Origin: Piper betle
Taxonomy: Eukaryota; Streptophyta; Magnoliopsida; Piperales; Piperaceae
Assembly: GCA_033002965.1 (NCBI GenBank)
Contig: JAURVB010013554.1
Location: 1 to 64,000, forward strand
Length of the DNA: 64,000 nucleotides
Reading direction: 5' to 3'
Below, one piece after another: positions 33,752-44,666 of this stretch (positions within the stretch are counted from its first letter, which is position 1; each line of letters begins with the position of its first letter). The translations under genes and the position numbers were made by a program. The notes beneath the pieces are model-generated. The model was not told where the DNA came from. It saw nothing but the letters and a program-made list of their open reading frames with translations, and ran no database searches.

Positions 33752-36611
33752 AACGTTCGACGCAGGGGAATCGAACGTGGGGAAAAAATTTCGTTAGCTG
33801 GTTAGGTATGAATTACCCGGTTAATTGAGAAGTAATTTCTAACCGGACGATTCTACTTGAATCGGTCAAGTCGACCACATTATTTATCCATCTAACCATT
33901 TAAGTGAACCATACCATGTACCCATTTAAGAGGTTAAGTGAATTATTTATCCATTTAACCATTTAAGTGAATCATACCATGTACCCGTTTAAGAGGTTAA
34001 GTGAAATGGTTAAGTGAACCGTATTGATTACCCAATTACCCGATTAAAGGAATTGCGGTGAAAGGGTGTTTCCACAAACCCTAGCCGTCATTTCATTCTT
34101 TGTAAAAGGAGAAGGGGAGGGCATCTTCTACATCTTTCTCCTCCTTGGACAGATGCTGGCTTTCCTCCTTCGCTCGGGTAATTCCTTTTCCTTTCTTTTT
34201 CTTTTGTTGCATGCATACACATGTTGCATAAATCATAAACATGTTAAACATAAGAATCAAATGAGAAATCAACAAGGGAAGAAGAAAACCAGGAGGACGT
34301 CCTGCTGTTTTAGCAGCAGCAACAACACCATCCTCCATCCTTGTGAGTAGGGTTGACGTGCTGGAAGTAGGGAGTGTTCCCAGCGGTGCTGCTGGCCGGA
34401 CGGAGTCGCCTTGGGTGGCCGAGTCAGACCGGCGGGGAGAGATGTAAATCAGGAAGTGTAGGGAGACCAGGTTGGTGTTGATTGGGTGGTGTTGCTGGCC
34501 AGACGTGGATCCGCCATGGAAAGGGCAGACTGGTCGTCACTTGGGGTGGTGCTGGTCGTCACCTTGATGGGGCAGGACATGGTCGCCATGGCTGCTGGTC
34601 GGCCACCATGAATGGTGAAATTAAGGTCCCCATGTAGGGTGTAGTCCGAGTTCCATGAGACAGCAGCGGATAAAGGTTGGATCTTTGGTGTTTTTCCAAT
34701 CAGATTAGTGGGGTAGATAGAAGATGGGGTCTGAGATTGGGTGGAAGGAAAAGAAGACGGGCTGGTCGGGTGCTGTTTATGTGGCTGACTAGAATAGTCG
34801 CCATGGGTCTGGTCGGGGTTGCTGTTTGGGTGGCCAGGATGGGGTCACCAAGGACTGGTTGAGGGTTGCCATGTGGTGGCCAATTTGGTGACGCCATAGC
34901 AGCAAATGGAGGCCGCCACATTACTGGTTGGTCGCCATGCATGGTGAAAATACCGGCTTTTGCTAGTTGATTACAATAAAGCTGGGAGCTTTGGGGTCGT
35001 TAAATGAATTGTTAAAGTGGGATGGCAACCAGGTCAATATAGGAGAACTCGATGCGGTTGAGTTAGAATATAAGGTAAATACAAAAGACTAAAGTATGGG
35101 ATATGTTAATAATTGAATTATCAATTAGATAATGGGGATTTGGATGGGGATAATTAATAATTAATTATCATTAGAATTGCTGAAAATTTAATAAGAAATA
35201 AAGACTAACATGAACTAATTACATCATTTAAAATTGATAGTATATTAGTCATGTAGTTGCATGTAGGTTCATGCAAAATAAAATTATACTAATGTATAAT
35301 TTTATGCCCTTATTCAGATTAGGGTTAACGGATCATAGTCAGACGAAATCACAAGTCAGGTACGTATAATAGGTAGAACATCGTACTTTCCTTGTTGGTA
35401 GCCTAGGTCGGCCTGAGCCCAGATTCGACCACCATGCACCGAGTGCAACCGGGGTCAAAGAATTGACTCAGTCCGACACTGGGTCGTATTATGTGCGTAA
35501 ATTGTGTAATGCATCGACATTGTTTTGGAGTAGTGATAGCCGCCCCATAAAAAGGCTACGGCCGGGGTGAGTGAGGCACAGCGATTCCTCCATCGCACTG
35601 GAGTGCAGTGATAGCCTCCCCATAAAAAGGCTACGGCCGGGGTGTGCAAGGCACTGGCACTAGAGTGCAGTGATAGCCGCCCCATAAAAAGGCTACGGCC
35701 GGGGTGTGTGAGGCACTGGCACTAGAGTTGGCAGTGAGAGCTTCCCCACAAACGGGGCATAGCAATCACCTAGTGCATGATAGCCTCCCCATAAAAGCTA
35801 CGGCCGGGGTGTGCAAGCACGGCACTGGAGTGCAGTATAGCCTCCCCATAAAAAGGCTACGGCCGGGGTGTGTGAGGCACTGGCACTAGAGTTGGCAGTG
35901 AGAGCTTCCCCACAAACGGGGCATAGCAATCACCTGAGTGCAGTGATAGCCTCCCCATAAAAAGGCTACGGCCGGGGTGTGCAAGGCACTGGCACCGGAG
36001 TGCAGTGATAGCCTCCCCATAAAAAGGCTACGGCCGGGGTGTGCGAGGCACTGGCACTAAAATTGGTAGTGAGAGCTTCCCCACAAACGGGGCGCAGCAA
36101 TCACCTGAGTGCAGTGATAGCTACCCCACAAAAAGGCTACGGCCGGGGTGTGTGAGGCACTGGCACTGGAGACGGTAGTGGTAGCCTCCCCACAAAAGGG
36201 CTACGGCCGGGGTGTGCGGATCACAGCGGATACCTCCTCCGCATTGTTTTGGAGTACAGCGGAATCGCTCCACCGCATATTAAAATAAACTTAAGGAAAT
36301 AGTGGAATGTACTTGTTTTGTTTTATCTATTATACTACTTAGTGTTGTAATCACTAACGCGGAATTGCCTCCGCAGGTGTGCAGATACGAGATTAGGTGA
36401 TTGACAACCAGAGCATGGAGCAAAATAAATATGAGGACTCCTTTCTTTTTTACTATTTGAGAAATAAGTGTGGCTACTGGGAAACGGTCCAAGACTGTGG
36501 GATCTTTATATATATTTTTGTTTACAAAAATGTTAGACATATTTGCTTAAATTTTGAGTAACACCTTGCCAGCTAGGCCCACAATGTTGTGACAAATGGC
36601 GGGTCGTTACA
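33682..36611 (+). repeat. 3' LTR of T1 (2930 bp)
   Basis: Starts TGTGAAGACCCGG and ends GCGGGTCGTTACA. It contains AT-rich simple repeats (33700-33755) and ATTTAAGTGAACCATACCATG-type repeats in 33870-34020. It also carries a GC-rich block giving spurious frames on both strands (34380-34960) and the tandem array at 35533-36283. A degraded reversed relative is at 936-3709. Confidence 0.88.
35533..36283 (+). repeat. Higher-order tandem array inside the T1 LTR
   Basis: Nine units begin with GTGATAGCC(T/G)CCCCATAAA and share GGCTACGGCCGGGGTGTG and AGGCACTGGCACT. Short units (about 61 bp) alternate with long units (about 109 bp) that add GAGAGCTTCCCCACAAACGG plus GCATAGCAATCACCTG, giving a higher-order period of about 170 bp. 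Each unit can form a small hairpin between AGCCTCCCC-like and GGGGTG/GGCT segments. The array is GC-rich, unlike the flanking DNA. The repeats are not separated by unique spacers, so this is not CRISPR-like. Confidence 0.9.
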
Positions 36612-37868
36612 GCTAAGCTCAAGTGTGTATAGCATTTATTTGTCCCTCCACTAAAGTCAACTTAGGATTTGTAAGACCTACATATATTATATAAAAAATG
36701 TCACTAACGAGTGATACTCGTCCGAAAAATAACTAATATAATCTGGCAAATGGCTATTCTATTAACCACAAAAACTTACAAAACTTCAAGATTGCCTCAC
36801 ACTGGGCGGTAAGCAAGCATACTTAAGCAAGTGCTCGCTCGCTTGCACCACTAATGTTCACATTCATATATACAACACTTACTCCCTCACATCTTCCATA
36901 TTTCACCCGCCATGGTACTCGAGTGGTTAAAGGAACAGTTAAGTTAGTGCCACAAATTCCGAAAATGTGTTGCGTTACACAGTACCCTCATACACCGCAC
37001 TATCTCGGGGTTTAAAGGAGTACTAGCGCGGTCCATGCATATCTCCATACCGCTCACTCTCTTATTCGTGAAATCCATAAAAATGCTTGTACTTATATAA
37101 TAGGTTTAGGGAAGAGGCTTCTATCATACATTTTTGGAGCTTTAATTCGAAAACCAACGAGAGATCTCATCCTTATGGTTTTATTAAACATGTGTAAAAA
37201 ATATTGCTAAATGGCCCAACATCGGAGGGATCCCATAAAATGTCGCCTATGTCGTCCTATGTCTAAAACATGATTAAACTTGGCACACGGGGAGTTAAAT
37301 AAAGAGGGAGGGTCCTACGGACTTGTGGTCCAAGCTCCAAACGTATCTGCACATCTACGGTAAGCTCAGACTCCGAATCCTATATCGGAATCCACTACAA
37401 AGTAAAATAGTAATGTTTCTATATGATGCATGCTTGTGGTGTGGGCTCATATCATCAATACATCCTAATAAAAAACAGTGCTAACAAACCTATAGGTAAA
37501 CATGTTGCACGAAAATCAAGACATAATAATAATAAATAATAAATAAATAAGAAAATACATTCATAGATAATTAGATAAGTAATAAATACATAAACATAAA
37601 CAATATACTAATTATAACATAATAATATAATTATACTATATAAATATGCAGGTAAACACTAGTAAATATTAATGTATACTCGTGCTAGCAAATAAATAAA
37701 TAATAATTCAATAAATAAATAAATACATATATAGTTAAACTCAATAATCATAAATAATAATAATATCACTGTTATCCAATTCAGAATATGTAATTAAATA
37801 CAAATAAATAATGACATACACATGAACAAACAAATACATAGATCAATAAATAAATAAATAAATAAATA

Positions 37869-37899
<31 letters not shown>

Positions 37900-39211
37900 A
37901 AATTTAGTAAACATAAATAAGACTAATATTAATAAGTAAATATGTCATTAATAATAATAAGTAATCATATAAATGTGCATAATAATTAATAAATACACGA
38001 ATAATACAAAATGAATAGTAAATAAATAAATAAAATAATAAATAAAGAAAAATAATCATAATACCCAAACATGCTAAATTATGTGAATATGCATCTAAAG
38101 TAATATAGAAGTTCTCGAATTACAGAAAATAGTGCAAGAACGAACGAAAACGATCCGAAAATGAGTTGAACAGGCCGAACTGAGCTGAACTAAATTGAGT
38201 CAAATAGGTGGAACCAACCCAGTCTGGTTTAACTAGAAAATGGGCTGGGTTGACTGGGTGGACATGAATTGAACCGACAAACTCAAACATGGGTTGGCGA
38301 GCTGGTGAACAAGATCTGGCAAGCGGACGCAGTCGCAGGGCAGGAGGACCGCGAACCGGGAAACAGGCTAAACAGGGCAGCCAGTGCCCGTCACCAAAGG
38401 TCAATGATGGCACGACTAGGTCGCCACCGGTCAGGATCGATAGCCCATGCGACGAGGAGCATGGTGGTGGTGGCGATCGGCAGAAATTGGCCGATGGTGG
38501 CTCGCCAGTGCCGAAAAATGGCCCAAAAGGGTGGTGACAATGGTGATAAATAGTGACAAAAACTCAGTTGCCGACGGCGACTATGGCTGCATCGATAGTG
38601 ACAGTGGGTACGGACTGACAGCCAACTACGAGGTGGTCATGGTTATACAGATCGGGTGGCCAGAGGAGAGTCAGGGCCTCACTGGTGGCAATAATGGTGT
38701 AAATCCTCAAAATCGTAGGAAATTTCTATAAATCAACATGGTGAAGTGAGGGCTGATGTGGACGACTCAGATTTTGCCACATGACACGATTTAAACGTTT
38801 GACAACTCGTGGTCTAGTGGGAACCTCTTATTGGTGTATATAATATACATATGGACAAAAAGCTCAGATCGAGACATGCCGATGTCGAAACTAACTCGAG
38901 TCCTAAAAGTGACTCTATAGGCGGGAATCGAGGTAAGAAAGATAAATGGGCCTCGAACCTAGAACTTAATCAAGCTGGGCCCACAGGGGCACATTCTAGT
39001 AATTTGAAATTCTTATGTTGCATGCAAATAAAATACCTAGAAAATCCCAAATAGATACTAAATGATGCAACGGCTTAAATCTATGCTTAAAACCCTCACT
39101 AACTCATATAAATCATCTGTATACCTCGCGTATAACTGATAACTCATGCTCTTGTCATTTACATGTCGGGCATACTCGGCCACTATAACATGCTCAAACG
39201 GCCATCTGGCA
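36612..39211 (-). mobile_element. LTR-B copy in reverse orientation (B5), 5' part cut by T1
   Basis: Reverse complement matches LTR-B. Its left edge GCTAAGCTCAAGTGTGTATA corresponds to TATACACACTTGAGCTC near 6612. The segments GGGATCTCATCC-like (37150) and CACACCACAAGC-type (37430) follow, then the AT-rich (TAAA)n stretch (37520-38090) and the GC-rich block (38290-38720). Finally comes the leader (CATATGCTCAAACGGCC-like near 39190). The terminal piece that would carry TGTAACACCCC is missing on the left, where T1 begins. The right side passes into a TRIM remnant at 39212. Open frames at 38120-38730 are spurious. Confidence 0.7.
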
Positions 39212-39815
39212 GAATTTCTACACTTGGTGCATATCTAAGGGCCTAACCCATGTTCTACTTAGCTCATGTTCAACACCTAAGTCCATGTCCTTAGTCCAAC
39301 CCACTATCCAATACTGCCTTAGATTGTTTCTGATACCAACTATAACAACCTAGCCAAGATTGCAACATGATGAGCTTAAGTCATCCTTTTAAAAGATTAA
39401 TTCACAAACTTAGAAGATTATTATGCACATCCCCACTACTAAACTAGATCTTAGTCTTCAGGCATTGAATATGAGACTAAGTTGAGGGATTTACATATAT
39501 ACCCGCACACGGCAAAGGGCTAGGCAAAGCATCATAGTCCGGATCAAAACTGAACCACCATTAAAACCATTGGGCAGAAAGCCCGGGTTTTAATGTAACA
39601 GTCTAAAGTACAAACTAATGGACCTAAGTTATTTCTTCAAAAATGGTTAACCAAGTTGAAAATCTATAATTCATTCCCTTTTATAAACAAGATCTTACTC
39701 GAGTAGGTATTAGTTATGTGACTAAGTTGAAGGATCTCACAATTCCCCTACCTTATGAAATTTCATCCTCGAAATTCCTACACTTGGCCCGTTGCCAGCC
39801 CTAGCCCACGTTCTA
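39212..39815 (-). mobile_element. Two old TRIM fragments (E)
   Basis: 39212-39340 is TRIM internal sequence ending in a PBS remnant (TCTGATACCAAC), joined to an LTR at 39341-39495 (TATAACAACC...GGATTTACA). After 98 bases, a second LTR at 39594-39741 (TGTAACAGTC...GGATCTCACA) is followed by the polypurine side of the interior (CTACCTTATGAAATTTC) up to about 39815. Each lacks its other half. They are more diverged than the copies at 11909 and 42576. Confidence 0.7.
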
Positions 39816-40252
39816 TTTTAGAGATTGAGGGTATTCCTAATTGGAGTGTGTTCTAAGTAGAGATTGTGAGTTTTCCAATTAAATTGGCTTGTCTAGTTGG
39901 AGATTGTGTCATTACCAATTAGATGTGTATCCTAGTTGCAGATTGTTGATTCCCTCTGATGAAGAAAATTCGGATTTGCCTGATGTGAAGAAGAAGAAGA
40001 ATCTTTTCTTATTCCTTGTATTCCACCATTGATTGGTGCAAATCTTCTTGTAAGTCAAAAGTTTGATGAGTACTCTTGATGAAGTTTGTGTACCATTATT
40101 TGTAATAGTGGATGGTTTGTTGTTTCCCTTCCATTTTGGAGGTTCAACGTTAAATTTGTGTGTCCTCTATTTTCTATTTTTTGTACTTTACTTATTTGTT
40201 GTCATAACACACAACATGGAGTCTTGAGATTTTGTGCATTAAAATCCCAACA
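39816..40252 (+). mobile_element. 5' LTR (3' part) of a Ty1/copia element
   Basis: It ends TTAAAATCCCAACA, two bases before a perfect PBS. The last 142 bases (40111-40252) recur at 44523-44666, the other LTR of the same element, after removal of solo LTR B2. The LTR contains a GAAGAAGAAGAA run and ACACACAACATG. The LTR start is not defined because it abuts the TRIM fragment. Short internal repeats (AATTGGAGTGTG / AGTTGGAGATTGTG) occur at 39840-39950. Confidence 0.75.
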
Positions 40253-40254
40253 AG

Positions 40255-40266
40255 TGGTATCAGAGC
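40255..40266 (+). other. Primer-binding site, perfect initiator-Met type
   Basis: TGGTATCAGAGC, two bases after the copia LTR end CCCAACA. A perfect match to the standard plant PBS. Confidence 0.9.
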
Positions 40267-41052
40267 TTGGTTTGTGGAGTTGTGGTTCGTAGCCTGTGGA
40301 CGTACGTCAGACATATCATGAAGCAGCTCGATTTGTTCAAGATTGTTGGCATTTTTTCAAGATGGCTATTAGACGGTGCTGGCAAAGGGTGTTTGTAAAA
40401 CCCCAGTTTTGGGTTAGGGTTTTACCTATTTATAGGTTGCCCGATTCGAGCCAATCTTGAGTCAGTTCGAGCTAGCTCAAACCAGAACAATTTTAAAAAT
40501 ATGAGTATGAAGCCTAGATGGCCATATGAGCATGTTTGGAGGTTGAGTATGTTCGACATACATATGATAGTTTCAGTTATGATATAGTAGAGCATGAGAT
40601 ATCAGTGTATGGGGCCTAGCTGGATTGAGTTCGAGGCCCATTTAACCTTCTTACCTCAATTCTTGCCTATTAAGTTATTTTTAGGACTCGAGACAGTTTT
40701 CACTTTGAACGGTCTTGATCTGAGCTTTCCGTCACATGTATATTGCCTACACCTATAGGTGGGCCCCACTAGGTCACAAGTTGTCGGTCGTTCCAATCAT
40801 GCCACATGGCAAGATATGAGCCGTCTACGTCAACCCTAGTTTTCTCCCATTTATATTTCAAACATTTCCATTGATTTTTAGAGTTACACCCCTAGCACCG
40901 CCACCACTTTGGCTCACCACCAGCGAGACACCACCCCTCCTCCGGCCACCGGATGTGTTCAGCCGTGACCACCTCATGGCCGGCTATTCATCCATACCCA
41001 CCATCGCCACCAATGCCAGTGTAGTCACTGCCAGCAACAGTGTGTTTCCAAT

Positions 41053-41979
41053 CGATTTTCTCCACCGCCACCACCTGTTCAAGCCATTTTTGGTGCCATG
41101 CCCTGTTCAAGCCATTTTTTGGTGCCATGCCCTGTTCAAGCCATTTTTTGGTGCCAGCAAGTGTCCTCCAGACCACCCACGACCACTGCTATGGCCCTGA
41201 TCGCCGCTGGCGACGTTGTTGCACTTGGAGGCAATACCTCCCCTTTCCAGCTGATTTCTGGCCAGCCACCATCCGGACTCCGCCAACCGCCACCACCATC
41301 ATAATCCTCGTTGCATGGGCCACCGATCCTAACTGGCAGCAACCCCAACCGCGCCACCGTTGGCATTTTTCAGCAACGGACACCGCTCCCCCCCGTTCGG
41401 CCCATTTACCCGCGTTCGTGTCCGCTTCTGCCTCGTAATCTTGTTCACCAGCCCGCAAGCCTATGTCCGAGTCTGCCAGTCCAGTCAGATCCACCGAGTC
41501 ACCCCAACCCATTTTTCAGTTAACCTAAACTGGTTTGGTTCAGTCGATTTTCTCCACCGCCACCACCTGTTCAAGCCATTTTTTGGTGCCAGCAAGTGTC
41601 CTCCAGACCACCCACGACCACTGCTATGGCCCTGATCGCCGCTGGCGACGTTGTTGCACTTGGAGGCAATACCTCCCTTTCCAGCTGATTTCTGGCCAGC
41701 CACCATCCGGACTCCGCCAACCGCCACCACCATCATAATCCTCGTTGCATGGGCCACCGATCCTAACTAGCAGCAACCCCAGTCGCGCCACCGTTGGCAT
41801 TTTTCAGCAACGGACACCGCTCCCCCCCCGTTCGGCCCATTTACCCGCGTTCGTGTCCGCTTCTGCCTCGTAATCTTGTTCACCTGCCCGCAAGCCTATG
41901 TCCGAGTCTGCCAGTCCAGTCAGATCCACCCAGTCACCCCAACCCATTTTTCAGTTAACCTAAACTGGTTTGGTTCAGT
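41053..41979. repeat. Near-identical tandem duplication inside LTR-B B2
   Basis: Unit 1 (41053-41544) and unit 2 (41545-41979) both start CGATTTTCTCCACCGCCACC and end TGGTTTGGTTCAGT. They differ at only a few bases. Unit 1 also contains three copies of a 28-29 bp motif (CCTGTTCAAGCCATTTT-GGTGCCATG) where unit 2 has one, which explains the 57-bp length difference. The open frames here (up to 132 codons) are products of this GC-rich DNA. Confidence 0.92.
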
Positions 41980-42575
41980 CCATTCCATTTGGTCCGGTTC
42001 AGCTCAATTCAGTACAATTCAGCTCATTTTCAGCCTGTTTTTGGCCATTTCTCGATTGTTTTTGGTAATTCTAGAACCCCTACATTAGTTTAGATGCATA
42101 TTCACATTGTTTACCATGTTTAGATGTTATGAGTATTTTACTTTATTTATTAATTATTTTATTTATTTATTCACGATTATTCATTTCTTGTTATTTATAT
42201 ATTTGTTGACAATAATGAATGATTATGTGACTAATTATTGTTACTGATAATGTATTTATTCATAAATATTGTTTTTGTTCATGTTTATCTTATTTTATTT
42301 AATTAATTAATTGCTTATTAATTTTCTTACTCGTGTTATTAATTATACGTATTTAGTCGTATGCTCGTATATTTGATATTTATATTATTATTCTTCATGA
42401 TTAATTAATATTAGTCAATTATTTATTTAATTATCTATGATTTATTTAATTAATTAATTGGTAGTTTATTTAATTATTTATATGTTTATTAACACGAGCA
42501 TATATAATATTAACTCGTGTTTAGTGGTACATTTATATAGTATAATTATATTATTATTTTCTTATTGGAGTATTA

Positions 42576-43154
42576 TGTAACGACCCAGCCCAAAGTGCAA
42601 CGTAATGGGCTAAGTCATTTCTTTAAAATGGGTACGTGCAACGTAATGGGCTAATTCATTTCTTTAAAATGGGTACCCTAGAAGTTAAAGATCTATAGTC
42701 CATTCCCACTTATAAACAGGATCTTTCTCCCAGTAGGTATTAGATGTGGGATTAAGTTGAGGGATCTCACAATCCACCCACCTGAGGAAATTTCATCCTC
42801 GAAATGCCTATTCTTGGCCCGTTGCTAGCCCTAGCCCACGTCCTTTTTGGCCCGTGACCAGCAGCCTAGCCAACGTTTCTAGTCTTGGCCCGTTGCTAAC
42901 CTCAGCCCACGACCTTTTTGGCTCAGTGACCGGCAGTCTAGCCAACGTCCCTAGTCCATCCCACCATCTAACACGGAACCAGGTCGGCTCTAATACCATT
43001 TGTAATGACCCAGCCCAAAGTGCAACATAATGGGCTAAGTCATTTCTTTAAAATGGTTACCCCAGAAGTTAAAGATCTATAGTCCATTCCCACTTATAAA
43101 CATGATCTTCTCCCAGTAGGTATTAGATGTGGGACTAAGTTGAGGGATCTCACA
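42576..43154 (-). mobile_element. TRIM element (C) with perfect TSD tatta
   Basis: LTRs are at 42576-42771 and 43001-43154, with an internal of 229 bp. The PBS in reverse is GCTCTAATACCA (42987-42998) and the polypurine tract in reverse is ATCCACCCACC (42772-42782). The target duplication tatta lies at 42571-42575 and 43155-43159. The left LTR is longer because a 47-bp segment (GTGCAACGTAATGGGCTAA...GGGTAC) is tandemly duplicated. The interior carries the same 71-bp tandem duplication as 12540-12767, so the two belong to one subfamily. Confidence 0.92.
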
Positions 43155-43192
43155 TATTATTTAGATGTGGGACTAAGTTGAGGGATCTCACA
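43155..43192. repeat. 38-bp duplication of TSD plus LTR end
   Basis: TATTATTTAGATGTGGGACT...CTCACA repeats the last 30 or so bases of TRIM C together with its target-site sequence, and another TATTATTT follows. It is probably a local replication-slippage or repair product after insertion. Confidence 0.85.
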
Positions 43193-44522
43193 TATTATTT
43201 ATGTTCATGTATTTATTATTTACCTAATTATCTATGACCGTATTTATTTGTTTGTTATTTATTATTCTTATATCTCGATTTGCTTGCTAGGTGTTTGGTT
43301 GTAGGCTTGTTAGCATTATTTTCTTTATTAGGATGTACTGATGATGTGAGCACACACCACGAGCATGCATCATATAGAGATATTAGTAGTTTACTTACCA
43401 GTGGATTCTGTTGTAGGTATCGGAGTCCGAGCTCGCTGTAGATGTGCAAATATGCTTTGAGCTTGGACCACAAGTCCGTAGGACTCTCCCTCTCGATTGA
43501 CTCCCTGCATGTAGAGTTTAATTGTGTTTTACACTTAGGATGACATTAGAGGTATTTTATCGAACCCCTCCAATGTCGGGCTATTTAGCCGTGTTTTCTA
43601 CACATGTTTAATAAAACTACAAGGATGAGATCCCTTATTGGTTTTTGAACTAAAGCTCCAGAATTATATGATATAAGACTTTTCCCTAGACCTATTATAT
43701 AAGTACACGCATTTTTACGGATTTCACGAATAAGAAAGTGAGCGGTATGGAGATATGTATGGACCACACTAGTACTCCTTCAAAGCCTGAGGTAGTGCGG
43801 TGTATGAGGGTACTGCATAACATAGCACATTTTTTAAATTTGTGGCACTAACTTAACTGTTCCTTTTCCCACTCGAGTACCGTAGTGGGTGAAATAGGAA
43901 GATGTGAAGGCGTAAGAATTGTATGTATGAATATGAACATTAGTCGTGCATACGAGCCGACACTTGCTTATATATGTTTGTTTACCGCCCAATGTCAGGC
44001 AATCTTGAAGTTTCCTAAGTTTCATGGGTAATGGAATACCCATTTGCCAGATTGTATTTATTATTTTTCGGACTAGTTACACTCGATACTGACATTTTTC
44101 ATATAATATACATAAGTCTTATAAATTCTAAGTCGATTTTGGTGAAAGGACAAATGAATGCCACACACACTTGAGCTCAGAGCATTTTTTTCTTACTTTT
44201 ACTTATATTTGATGTATTTTGACGTATTTTCACGCGTAATTAACAGAGTCTTTCATTCTCATGACACCAAGAAGGTTGTTTCAATCTATTATATCGATCG
44301 AGTCTTACCGACTAACAACTTTAAACATGACTCGACTCGATTGTAACATTTCTATTTTGATTCTTAAGTGAGTCAAAATCGGGGTGTTATATTGTTCCTT
44401 CTATGTAAGTAAGAAAGATGTACTAGAAGTTCTAATAAGGGGAGATAGTGAGCATTCCACATGAGGCGGGAGAGGAGATGTGTTGAGACATTTCTCCCCT
44501 CATGTGAAGGTGGTTCACAATC

Positions 44523-44666
44523 AGTCGACAATGGTTTGTAGTTTCCTTTTTATTTTGAAGGTTCTACATTAAATTTGTGTGACCTCTATTTTTTACACTT
44601 TACTGACTTGTCTTATCATAACACACAACATGCAATCTTGAGATTTTGTGTATTTAAATCCCAACA
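44523..44666 (+). mobile_element. 3' LTR (3' part) of the Ty1/copia element
   Basis: Ends AAATCCCAACA and aligns with 40111-40252 (shared TAAATTTGTGTG, CATAACACACAACATG, CTTGAGATTTTGTG). Between the LTR parts only about 270 bases of copia interior remain (40253-40393 and 44392-44522), so the coding region was deleted. The 5' part of this LTR is not recognisable. Confidence 0.75.

Larger units (their letters stand above)
30769..36611 (+). mobile_element. 5'-truncated Tekay (Del) chromovirus T1 with its 3' LTR
   Basis: Coding parts run protease tail, RT, RNase H, integrase and chromodomain-like end (30769-33572), followed by a polypurine tract and a 2930-bp 3' LTR. The Tekay clade is inferred from the RT ([20 protein letters not shown]), the integrase C terminus (GEFVYLKTSPKKGVIRF, HVSMLKKYVRDENHII) and the terminal IPLVKVLWRNQGSEEATWET segment. 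The 5' LTR, gag and most of the protease are absent. The right end abuts LTR-B sequence in reverse orientation (GCTAAGCTCAAGTGTG), so T1 landed in an LTR-B. Damage is limited to one frameshift, one deletion and one stop in pol, so it is much younger than G1. Confidence 0.9.
40394..44391 (+). mobile_element. Solo LTR-B (B2) inserted in the copia interior
   Basis: Starts TGTAAAACCCC and ends GGGGTGTTATA. The flanking 5-mers gtgtt (40389-40393) and ttgtt (44392-44396) match at four of five positions, fitting an aged target duplication. The copia interior lies on both sides, so it is a solo LTR. It has grown by a 0.45 kb internal duplication (41053-41979) and by a TRIM insertion (42576-43154). 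It shares the LTR-B landmarks GATGATGTGAGCACACACCA and CTTGAGCTCAGAG. Confidence 0.82.

Noticed and set aside
35533..36283. CRISPR-like regular repeats
   Set aside because: Units are directly contiguous with no unique spacers, lie inside a plant LTR, and vary in length; a tandem array, not CRISPR.
40871..41523. Frames of 109-132 codons with Cys/His/Pro content
   Set aside because: They follow a tandemly duplicated GC-rich part of an LTR and are repeated with it; composition artefacts.
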